Source: Desulfovibrionaceae bacterium UBA3823
GTDB taxonomy: Bacteria > Desulfobacterota > Desulfovibrionia > Desulfovibrionales > Desulfovibrionaceae
Length of the DNA: 7,094 nucleotides
NCBI GenBank assembly: GCA_002369295.1
Contig: DFDR01000043.1
Span: 1 to 7,094 of the forward strand
Direction: 5' to 3'
The notes under the pieces were generated by a model, which was not told where the DNA came from, searched no databases, and saw only the letters and a list, made by a program, of their open reading frames with translations. A program made the position numbers and the translations under genes. This document shows, piece after piece, positions 1-5,351 of this stretch (positions within the stretch are counted from its first letter, which is position 1; every line of letters starts with the position of its first letter).

Positions 1-104
1 CGAGGCGAGGGCATGCAGGTCTGCCTGCCTGGGATCGTCGCTCTCCCCCCTAGGCGTGGCGGATATCGTGTCTTCTGCAACGACCTGCCTGAGCCTGCCG
101 GCGC

Positions 105-120
105 GGGCACAGCGCTTGCC
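105..120 (+). promoter_or_regulatory. Isolated sigma54-like -24/-12 element
   Basis: The element reads GGGCACAGCGCTTGCC. It has the GG and GC dinucleotides (106-107 and 118-119) separated by exactly 10 bases, plus the GGCAC and TTGC blocks of the sigma54 consensus TGGCACG-N4-TTGCA. A start would lie near base 131, but no gene follows on this strand for almost 1.5 kb. It may drive a non-coding transcript, be a relic of a lost gene, or be a chance match in GC-rich DNA. Confidence 0.35.
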
Positions 121-497
121 ACGTGCGTCATGCGGAGCGGGGCGCCTTCTTGGCAGGAGCCATCAGGGACGCCTTTGCATCGTCGTGAAGCGGGATGCCA
201 GGAAGCAGGCTTCCCGGAGATCGTCGCCTGCGGTGAGGCGCAGTCCTTCGCGAAAGGGCGGATGGTGACAGGAGGCAGGACGCAGGCTTTAGCCTGAGCA
301 CCAAGCCTGCGACCATCCCCTTGCGGCGACGGCGATGACCCTGCGCGTGGTCTGGATGCCCGTCAGCATGGGCAGCTCAGCCAGCAGAAGTGCGACCGCA
401 ACGTCATCGACAGGCGGACGAAGCAGCGGGGCTCGAGTCGCTCTGCGTTGCTGATGATGACCTTCCGCCAACCGGCCTCGAGGGCATGGAGCAAGGG

Positions 498-511
498 AGA
501 ATCGCGATTCT
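498..511. repeat. 14-bp perfect palindrome
   Basis: AGAATCGCGATTCT is a perfect dyad. It sits at the left edge of an AT-richer patch (about 490-640) that stands out from the GC-rich surroundings. It could be a dimeric regulator site or a chance dyad; no gene starts next to it. Confidence 0.5.
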
Positions 512-564
512 GCATCAAATCAGCACATGTCGCAGAAGTGCAATTTTTCACATAGCCAAAGGTG

Positions 565-580
565 CCTGTGATTTCACAGG
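565..580. promoter_or_regulatory. Operator-like inverted repeat
   Basis: CCTGTGA and TCACAGG are perfect 7-bp arms separated by TT. The TGTGA/TCACA halves recall CRP/FNR-family half sites, but the 2-base gap is too short for the usual 4- to 6-base gap of those sites, so I do not assign a regulator. On the - strand it lies directly downstream of a weak -35/-10 pair, TTGCCA (complement of 604-609) and TGCTAT (complement of 582-587), 16 bases apart, as an operator over a leftward start would. No leftward gene is supported. Confidence 0.35.
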
Positions 581-870
581 GATAGCACGGCATAAACAAG
601 CTTTGGCAATGCTGATTCAGGAATGATTCTCAGCGAGGATGCGCTTTTGCATCGATTCCCTGTCCGCAGGCAGGGAAGCACCTGTCAGCGTGCCTGCCGC
701 GGACCTGACTGAAGCTTGCGCCAGCCGCTCGCGCACAGGGGCAGTCAGCTTTCCCAGACCACGCCTGCATGCTGTTCTGCGCCAGTGTCGAATCTGCCCT
801 GAGCTGACCACAGGGTTCGCGGCAAGGCTTTGCCTGCCGGCTTGCAGCCGTTTCGGCGAGGCGATTTTGG

Positions 871-937
871 GCTTGGCGCTATGCTTGGCGAAACCGTCAT
901 GCATGGCGAAATCGCCCGTGGCACTTGCGGGCGCAAG
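871..937. repeat. Cluster of short repeats and dyads
   Basis: GCTTGGCG occurs at 871-878 and again at 883-890, exactly 12 bases apart, and a related GCATGGCG follows at 901-908. Two perfect dyads follow: GGCGA-AA-TCGCC (905-916) and CTTGCG-GG-CGCAAG (924-937). They are typical of repeat-derived, non-coding DNA. No gene function is attached to them. Confidence 0.45.
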
Positions 938-1038
938 CAGGTGCAGGCGTCCGGAGCCGTGTCGTGGCGCCTGCCACTCGGCCTTCATAAAGGCATAGCT
1001 GAAGGGCATTGCTGAGCAACGTTCCCAGGCGTGTTTCG

Positions 1039-1158
1039 GTTGCCATCCTCAGGCTCACTGAACAGGCACCGCCGGCCTGACAGTCTCGTGCTCCTGTCGC
1101 TTGGCAAGAGGCTGTCCGTCGTTGCCATCATTGGGAATCCTTCCCTCAGGCAACTGAA
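1039..1158 (+). repeat. Decayed duplication, about 90 bp apart
   Basis: GTTGCCATC (1039-1047) overlaps CCTCAGGC (1047-1054), which is followed by ACTGAA (1057-1062). The same words recur in the same order at 1121-1129, 1144-1151 and 1153-1158, with an insertion between the first two. Conserved order with indels suggests an old local duplication rather than coincidence. Confidence 0.45.
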
Positions 1159-1163
1159 AGAGC

Positions 1164-1216
1164 ATCTGGTAGCGTACCTGACAGTGTACTGACAGTCTAT
1201 CTGGCAGCGTACCTGA
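1164..1216 (+). promoter_or_regulatory. Candidate upstream activator sites: 18-bp direct repeats
   Basis: ATCTGGYAGCGTACCTGA occurs at 1164-1181 and 1199-1216 with one mismatch, 35 bp apart. Between them CTGACAGT recurs at 1178-1185 and 1189-1196. These are the best-preserved units of the 12-bp array. Sigma54 activators bind remote upstream sites, so these are candidates for sites of the activator encoded at 5352-6752. The distance (about 300-350 bp before the start) is longer than usual, so the assignment is tentative. Confidence 0.35.
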
Positions 1217-1227
1217 TGGATGTCTGG

Positions 1228-1250
1228 CAGAGCCTTTGGCAGGGGCTCTG
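1228..1250. repeat. 7-bp inverted repeat inside the array
   Basis: CAGAGCC (1228-1234) and GGCTCTG (1244-1250) are perfect arms around a 9-base spacer. The dyad lies within the 12-bp array and could be a binding site. A T6 run at 1269-1274 is 18 bases further on, too far away for a standard terminator. Confidence 0.4.
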
Positions 1251-1303
1251 ATGAGGGTATTGGGCAGGTTTTTTGGCAGGTGGCCGGCAGGACTCGTGGT
1301 CGC

Positions 1304-1359
1304 CCTGCTTGCCTGCCAGCCTGCTTGCCTATCTGCCTCTCAGCCTCTCTGCCTGCCTG
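1304..1359 (+). repeat. 8-bp tandem repeat array, seven units
   Basis: Seven units follow each other with an exact 8-base period: CCTGCTTG, CCTGCCAG, CCTGCTTG, CCTATCTG, CCTCTCAG, CCTCTCTG and CCTGCCTG. Every unit begins with CCT and ends with G. The period differs from the adjacent 12-bp array, and the bias flips from G-rich to pyrimidine-rich on the + strand. Because 8 is not a multiple of 3 and no gene is seen here, a coding origin is unlikely. Confidence 0.75.
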
Positions 1360-1429
1360 GCCTCGTGGTCGTCGTCCCCATCCTGTTCTGTCTCCCTGCC
1401 AGCCTCACGCCTTCTCTCCCGTCCGGCCA

Positions 1430-1450
1430 CCCTGCATCCCCTCCCTCCCC
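1430..1450 (-). other. G-quadruplex-capable tract on the - strand
   Basis: The + strand has four C-runs of three or more (from 1430, 1438, 1443 and 1447) separated by short spacers. The complementary strand therefore meets the usual G3+ N1-7 pattern for an intramolecular quadruplex. It lies about 40 bp upstream of the -24 element, at the end of a pyrimidine-biased stretch running from about 1300. Formation in the cell is not shown. Confidence 0.5.
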
Positions 1451-1487
1451 AGCGGTCGTTGACGGCCGGCTCGCCTTCCGACCGTGT

Positions 1488-1504
1488 TTGGCATGGAAAA
1501 TGCT
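1488..1504 (+). promoter_or_regulatory. Sigma54 (-24/-12) promoter of islA
   Basis: TTGGCATGGAAAATGCT matches the sigma54 consensus YTGGCACGRNNNTTGCW at nearly every defined position. The invariant GG (1490-1491) and GC (1502-1503) are separated by exactly 10 bases. Transcription should start near 1515, giving islA a leader of about 100 nt. The call is supported by the sigma54-dependent activator gene in the same cluster, which carries an intact GAFTGA loop. Confidence 0.85.
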
Positions 1505-1604
1505 ATGAAGAAAGCAGTCCAAGCCGCACGGCCACCGGGCCTCGGGCCCTGCGCCGGAAGCGCTGCAACCTCATGTAAAGCAAGCAAGCTGAAAACATCT
1601 TTTC

Positions 1605-1610
1605 GGAGGA
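1605..1610 (+). promoter_or_regulatory. islA ribosome binding site
   Basis: GGAGGA ends four bases before the ATG at 1615 and fixes the start of islA. The leader upstream also holds a short dyad, GGGCC-TCG-GGCCC, at 1537-1549. Confidence 0.8.
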
Positions 1611-1614
1611 ACAT

Positions 1615-4116
1615 ATGGAAATCACCGCTCAGTGCGAATGTCTGTCTCCCCAGGAACAGCGCCTTGACGACCGCATCAAGGGCAAGGTCGACCGCTACCG
1701 CGCCACCCACGAACGCGTCTTCCGCATGCTGGAGCGCTTCGACGGCATGAAGCCGCGCATCGACATCGAGCGCGCCCTGTACTTCACCAAGTCCATGGAG
1801 CAGACCGAAGGCGAGCCCCTCGTCCTGCGCTGGGCCAAGGGCCTGATGAACGTGGCCAAGAACATCACCGTGACCGTGGACGAGGACTCCCTGCTGCTCG
1901 GCCGCGCCGGCGGCTTCGAAGGCCGCTACGGCATCCTCTACCCCGAGCTCGACGGCGACTTCCTCGACATCGCCGTGCGCGACCTGCCCACCCGCAAAAC
2001 CTCTCCCGCTTCCATCACCCCCGAGGACGCCAAGCGCGTCATCGAGGAAGTGGCCCCCTACTGGAAGGGCAAGACCTTCCACGAAGCCCTCAACGCCGCC
2101 CTGCCGGCCGACGTCCACAAGCTCACCTACGACGATCCCCAGGGCCTCACCTCCCGCTACATCGTCAACGAGACCGCGTCCTTCCGCTCCTCCATCCAGT
2201 GGGTGCACGACTACGGCAAGATCCTGAAGCGCGGCTTCAACGGCATCAAGCAGGAGGCCCTGGAGAAGCTCGAAGCCCTCGACCCCCTCTCCGCCAAGGA
2301 CATCTGCGAGAAGAAGCCCTTCCTGGAAGCCGTCGTCCTCGTCTGCGACGCCATCGTCCTCTGGGCCAAACGCTACGCCGAGGCCGCCCGCCTCAAGGCC
2401 GCCGAGACCAGCGATCCCGTCCGCAGGGAAGAGCTCCTGCGCATGGCCGCCAACTGCGAGCGCGTGCCCGGCGAGCCTGCCCGCGACTTCTGGGAAGCCT
2501 GCCAGAGCCAGTGGTTCACCCAGATGTTCTCCCGCCTCGAGCAGAAGACCGGCACGACCATCTCCAACGGCCGCATGGACCAGTACTTCTACCCCTACTA
2601 CAAGGCCGACGTGGAAGCCGGCAAGCTGGACGACGCCCGCGCGACCGAGCTGCTCGAGTGCATGTGGGTCGGCATGGCCGAATTCATCGACATGTACATC
2701 TCCCCCACCGGCGGCGCCTTCAACGAAGGCTACGCCCACTGGGAGGCCGTGACCGTCGGCGGCCAGACCCCCGAGGGCGCCGACGCCACCAACGAGCTCA
2801 CCCACCTCATCCTCAAGAGCAAGCGCGAGTTCCCGCTCCACTACCCGGATCTGGCTGCCCGCGTGCACAGCGGCTGCCCCGAGAGCTACCTCTGGGACGT
2901 GGCCGAGACCATCAAGTACGGCTCCGGCTTCCCCAAGCTCATCAACGACGAAGAAGTCGTTCCGCTCTACGTCTCCAAGGGCGCGACCTTCGAAGAGGCC
3001 CTCGACTACGCCGTCTCCGGCTGCACCGAGGCCCGCATGCCCAACCGCGACACCTACACCTCCGGCGGCGCCTACATCAACTTTGCGGCAGCCGTGGAAA
3101 TGGTGCTGCGCAACGGCCGCATGAAGAAGTACGGCGACCAGGTGCTCGGCGTCGAGACCGGCGACCCCCGCGATTTCACGACCTGGGAAGAGTTCTTTGA
3201 AGCCTACAAGAAGCAGCACTACCTCTTCCTGCGCGCCGCCTTCGTCCAGCAGTACCTCATCAACAAGATCCGCGCGACCCACTTCGCCCAGCCCATGGGC
3301 TCCGCCATGCACGACCTGTGCATGAAGCACTGCGTGGACCTGCACCAGGAGCAGGTGCCGGAAGGCATCAACTTCGGCTACTTCGAATTCATGGGCCTCG
3401 GCACCGTGGTCGACTCCCTCGCCGCCGTGAAGAAGCTCGTCTTCGAAGAGAAGAAGCTCACCATGGACAAGCTCATCCAGGCCATCGACGCCAACTTCGA
3501 AGGCTTCGAGGACGTCAAGGCCCTGCTCAAGTCCGCTCCCTGCTACGGCAACAACGACGACTACGCCGACGAGATCGGCCGCGAGCTCGACCGCATCAGC
3601 GTCGCCTACGCCGGCAAGTACGGCATGAAGGACCTCGGCATCCACAACGACTGCCGCTACGTGCCCTTCACCTCCCACGTGCCCTTCGGCAAGGTGGTCT
3701 CCGCCACGCCCAACGGCCGCGTGAACTGGTTCCCGCTCTCCGACGGCTCCTCTGCCTCCCACGGCGCGGACGTCAACGGCCCCACCGCCGTCCTGCTCTC
3801 CAACTTCCACACCAAGAACTACGGCATGCGCGACCGCGCGGCCCGCATGCTCAACCTCAAGTTCACCCCCAAGACCCTGGAAGGCGAGCAGGGCACCGAG
3901 AAGCTCGTGGCCTTCATCCGCACCTTCATCGACTTGAAGCTCTGGCACGTCCAGTTCAACGTCATCAACAAGGAAACCCTGCTCAAGGCCCAGAAGGATC
4001 CGGCCAAGTACCGCAACCTCATCGTCCGCATCGCCGGCTACAGCGCCTACTTCGTCGATCTTTCCCCCGACCTGCAGAACGACCTCATCGCCCGCACCGA
4101 GCATGAAACCATCTAG
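1615..4116 (+). CDS. islA: Isethionate sulfite-lyase, glycyl radical enzyme
   Basis: This 833-residue glycyl radical enzyme (pyruvate formate-lyase superfamily) should cleave isethionate to acetaldehyde and sulfite, in the cytoplasm and only without oxygen. The active-site cysteine loop [10 protein letters not shown] gives Cys470 (thiyl radical) and Glu472 (general acid/base). The glycyl-radical loop RIAGYSAYF gives Gly808. Other residues match those I recall as sulfonate or substrate contacts in characterised isethionate lyases (numbered there R189, Q193, W374, C468, E470, R678, F682, G805): here R191, Q195, W376, R681 and F685, with a steady offset of 2-3. The length is also close to the roughly 830 residues of that subgroup. 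No microcompartment-targeting extension or signal peptide is seen. Codons end almost always in C or G, as in highly expressed genes. The main alternative is a related sulfonate lyase such as dihydroxypropanesulfonate lyase (hpsG); the residue match favours isethionate. The synonym is iseG. Confidence 0.92.
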   Translation: MEITAQCECLSPQEQRLDDRIKGKVDRYRATHERVFRMLERFDGMKPRIDIERALYFTKSMEQTEGEPLVLRWAKGLMNVAKNITVTVDEDSLLLGRAGGFEGRYGILYPELDGDFLDIAVRDLPTRKTSPASITPEDAKRVIEEVAPYWKGKTFHEALNAALPADVHKLTYDDPQGLTSRYIVNETASFRSSIQWVHDYGKILKRGFNGIKQEALEKLEALDPLSAKDICEKKPFLEAVVLVCDAIVLWAKRYAEAARLKAAETSDPVRREELLRMAANCERVPGEPARDFWEACQSQWFTQMFSRLEQKTGTTISNGRMDQYFYPYYKADVEAGKLDDARATELLECMWVGMAEFIDMYISPTGGAFNEGYAHWEAVTVGGQTPEGADATNELTHLILKSKREFPLHYPDLAARVHSGCPESYLWDVAETIKYGSGFPKLINDEEVVPLYVSKGATFEEALDYAVSGCTEARMPNRDTYTSGGAYINFAAAVEMVLRNGRMKKYGDQVLGVETGDPRDFTTWEEFFEAYKKQHYLFLRAAFVQQYLINKIRATHFAQPMGSAMHDLCMKHCVDLHQEQVPEGINFGYFEFMGLGTVVDSLAAVKKLVFEEKKLTMDKLIQAIDANFEGFEDVKALLKSAPCYGNNDDYADEIGRELDRISVAYAGKYGMKDLGIHNDCRYVPFTSHVPFGKVVSATPNGRVNWFPLSDGSSASHGADVNGPTAVLLSNFHTKNYGMRDRAARMLNLKFTPKTLEGEQGTEKLVAFIRTFIDLKLWHVQFNVINKETLLKAQKDPAKYRNLIVRIAGYSAYFVDLSPDLQNDLIARTEHETI

Positions 4117-4151
4117 GGCTCGGGCTGGATTACATAGCTAGACAGGACATG

Positions 4152-4194
4152 GCGAGGGCCTGCCCCCTTCACCCGAAGGGCGGCGGGCCCTCGC
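4152..4194 (+). other. Long GC-rich hairpin between islA and islB
   Basis: GCGAGGGCC (4152-4160) pairs with GGCCCTCGC (4186-4194), and CCCTTC (4165-4170) pairs with GAAGGG (4175-4180) around an ACCC loop. GCC/GGC pairs in between (4162-4164 with 4182-4184) extend the stem to about 18 bp, with one or two unpaired bases between the blocks. No T-run follows, so it is not a standard intrinsic terminator. It may protect the 3' end of islA mRNA, mark a processing site, or lower expression of islB relative to islA. Confidence 0.6.
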
Positions 4195-4260
4195 AGGCGT
4201 GTCCGGCGCCGGCAGACGCCTCTGCCGCCATCCAACGACATTTCACGGGATTAGGCTATC

Positions 4261-4266
4261 AGGGAG
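4261..4266 (+). promoter_or_regulatory. islB ribosome binding site
   Basis: AGGGAG lies five bases before the ATG at 4272. It decides between this start and an in-frame ATG at 4149, which has no good site and would translate through the intercistronic hairpin. Confidence 0.7.
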
Positions 4267-4271
4267 CAAGC

Positions 4272-5219
4272 ATGAGCCGACTCGACGACAAGAAGACCGA
4301 AGGCCTCGTCTTCAACATCCAGAAGTACTCCGTCCACGACGGCCCCGGCATACGCACCATCGTCTTCCTCAAGGGCTGCCGGCTGCGCTGCCGCTGGTGC
4401 AGCAACCCCGAGTCCCAGCGTCTGGAGCCCCAGCTGGCCGTCAACGCCAACCGCTGCATAGGCCTCCAGCACTGCACGCGCTGCATTGACGCCTGTCCCC
4501 GGGGCGCCCTCAAGGCCCTGCCCGAAGGCCAGCTTGCCGTCGACAGATCCCAGTGCGCCGGCTGCGCCTTTCCCTGCGCCGAGGCCTGCCCTGCCGAGGG
4601 CCTGCTCGTCTACGGCAAGACCCGCACCGTGGACGAGGTGCTGAAGATCGTCGAGCAGGACGCGCCCTTCTACGCGCGCTCCGGCGGCGGCATGACCCTC
4701 TCCGGCGGCGAGCCCTTCCTCCAGGCCAAGTTCGCCCTGGCGCTCCTGCGCGAAGCCAGGGCCCGCTACGTGCGCACCGCCGTCGAGACCTGCGGCGAGG
4801 CGGAGACCGACACCGTGCTCGAAGCCGGCCAGTGGCTCAACTACGTGCTCTTCGACGTCAAGCACATGGACTCCGCCGTCCACCAGAAGTTTACGGGACG
4901 CCCCAACGAGCGCATCCTGGCCAACCTCAAGGCCCTGACCAGGGAATACCCCCAGCTGCCCGTGCTCGTGCGCACGCCCGTCGTGCCCGGCTTCAACGAC
5001 ACCGAGGAGGCCGTCAGGGCCATTGCCGAGTTCGTCGCCGGCTTCGGCCCCCAGGTCGAGTACGAGATGCTCCCCTACCACCGCCTCGGCACCCAGAAGT
5101 ACCTCTTCCTCGGCCGAACCTACCGCATGGGGGACGTCTCCCTGGAAACGAAGCGCTTCAACGCCCTGCAGAAGGCCGCAAGCCAGATCCTGGGATCGCG
5201 CCAGCGCATCGCCAAATAG
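4272..5219 (+). CDS. islB: Isethionate sulfite-lyase activating enzyme (radical SAM)
   Basis: This 315-residue radical SAM activase uses S-adenosylmethionine and a [4Fe-4S] cluster to generate the glycyl radical on Gly808 of IslA. The N-terminal VHDGPGIRT segment is typical of glycyl radical activases. The radical SAM motif CxxxCxxC is Cys36, Cys40 and Cys43. A ferredoxin-like insert follows with eight cysteines (62, 68, 71, 75 and 95, 98, 102, 106), enough for two extra [4Fe-4S] clusters, as in activases outside the pyruvate formate-lyase type. GGEP (145-148) is the SAM-binding motif. I chose the start at 4272 because of its ribosome binding site; the in-frame ATG at 4149 would add 41 residues of Pro/Ala/Gly-rich sequence not expected in the family. 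The gene follows islA by 155 bp and is probably co-transcribed from the sigma54 promoter. The synonym is iseH. The substrate assignment rests on its neighbour islA. Confidence 0.9.
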   Translation: MSRLDDKKTEGLVFNIQKYSVHDGPGIRTIVFLKGCRLRCRWCSNPESQRLEPQLAVNANRCIGLQHCTRCIDACPRGALKALPEGQLAVDRSQCAGCAFPCAEACPAEGLLVYGKTRTVDEVLKIVEQDAPFYARSGGGMTLSGGEPFLQAKFALALLREARARYVRTAVETCGEAETDTVLEAGQWLNYVLFDVKHMDSAVHQKFTGRPNERILANLKALTREYPQLPVLVRTPVVPGFNDTEEAVRAIAEFVAGFGPQVEYEMLPYHRLGTQKYLFLGRTYRMGDVSLETKRFNALQKAASQILGSRQRIAK

Positions 5220-5226
5220 CTGTCCA

Positions 5227-5259
5227 GCCGGGAGCGGGCCCCGAAGACCCCGGTCCGGC
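5227..5259 (+). terminator. GC-rich hairpin after islB, possible terminator
   Basis: GCCGGG (5227-5232) can pair with TCCGGC (5254-5259, one G-U pair), and CGGG (5235-5238) with CCCG (5249-5252), about 10 bp in all. The nearest T-rich stretch (5273-5283) starts some 13 bases beyond the stem, so termination would be weak or factor-dependent. It could instead be an RNA stability element between islB and the regulator gene. Confidence 0.3.
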
Positions 5260-5284
5260 ATGGGGAGCGGCGTTTGGGATTTTG

Positions 5285-5293
5285 TGCTAGGCT
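5285..5293 (+). promoter_or_regulatory. Weak extended -10 candidate for the regulator gene
   Basis: TGCTAGGCT (5285-5293) has a TG one base ahead of a TAGGCT hexamer, about 58 bases before the regulator ATG. No acceptable -35 box lies 16-18 bases upstream. The regulator may need its own sigma70 promoter if it is to be present before induction, and this is the best candidate I see. Read-through from islB is the alternative. Confidence 0.2.
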
Positions 5294-5351
5294 TGCCAGC
5301 CGTGAGGAACGCGCGCCGGCCTGTGCGGCGCCATAGCGAGAAGGAGCAGCC

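Larger units (their letters stand above)
1154..1296 (+). repeat. Degenerate 12-bp tandem repeat array
   Basis: About twelve consecutive units start with CTGRCAG-like words at 1154, 1166, 1178, 1189, 1201, 1213, 1224, 1236, 1248, 1260, 1273 and about 1285, giving steps of 11, 12 or 13 bases. Examples are CTGGTAGCGTAC (1166), CTGACAGTCTAT (1189), CTGGCAGCGTAC (1201) and TTGGCAGGTGGC (1273). Weaker units may reach back to CTGACAGTCTCG (1077) and TTGGCAAGAGGC (1101). The array lies roughly 220-360 bp upstream of the predicted islA transcription start. It is non-coding and could arise by slippage, serve as a multi-site binding platform, or both. Confidence 0.7.
1..1487. other. Long non-coding region upstream of islA
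   Basis: I see no convincing gene in this stretch. The open frames on both strands are short (up to about 130 codons), overlap one another, lack good ribosome binding sites, and translate to Arg/Ala/Ser/Pro-rich protein without recognisable motifs. Their codon use does not resemble the strongly C-ending pattern of the genes downstream. The stretch is rich in short inverted repeats, and its last 400 bases are built from tandem repeats (listed separately). It could be a decayed gene region, a large regulatory region for islA, or a host for an unannotated small RNA; the sequence alone does not decide. No tRNA or rRNA was recognised. Confidence 0.7.

Noticed and set aside
565..580. CRP/FNR binding site
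   Set aside because: The TGTGA and TCACA half sites are only 2 bases apart, whereas those regulators need about 4-6 bases between halves.
917..933. Third sigma54-like site (GTGGCACTTGC region)
   Set aside because: Although TGGCAC is present, the base pair 10 bases after GG is not GC, so the spacing rule fails.
617..1009. 130-codon open frame on the - strand in the upstream region
   Set aside because: There is no recognisable domain and no codon bias like the local genes, and it overlaps a similar-length frame on the + strand.
1228..1274. Possible intrinsic terminator (dyad 1228-1250 plus T6 at 1269-1274)
   Set aside because: The T-run is 18 bases from the stem, too far for a standard terminator, and the T-run lies within a repeat unit.
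1154..1359. CRISPR array
   Set aside because: The units are 8 and 12 bp, contiguous and without unique spacers, so they do not have CRISPR architecture.
1220..1578. Overlapping + strand frames rich in Ser, Pro, Leu and Cys
   Set aside because: They are products of the tandem repeats and pyrimidine tract, they run up to or across the sigma54 promoter, and all three frames stay open, as expected of repeat DNA.
1484..1750. 88-codon + strand frame starting at the sigma54 promoter
   Set aside because: It begins upstream of the predicted transcription start and overlaps islA in another frame; no ribosome binding site is seen.
1405..4104. 899-codon open frame on the - strand opposite islA
   Set aside because: It is the antisense shadow of islA: near-exclusive C/G-ending codons remove stops on the other strand. 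Its product is Val/Gly/Ala/Leu-rich with no domain, while the + strand protein has every catalytic motif.
4149..4271. N-terminal extension of islB from the upstream in-frame ATG
   Set aside because: It lacks a ribosome binding site, crosses a strong hairpin, and encodes residues foreign to the activase family; the ATG at 4272 has AGGGAG at proper spacing.
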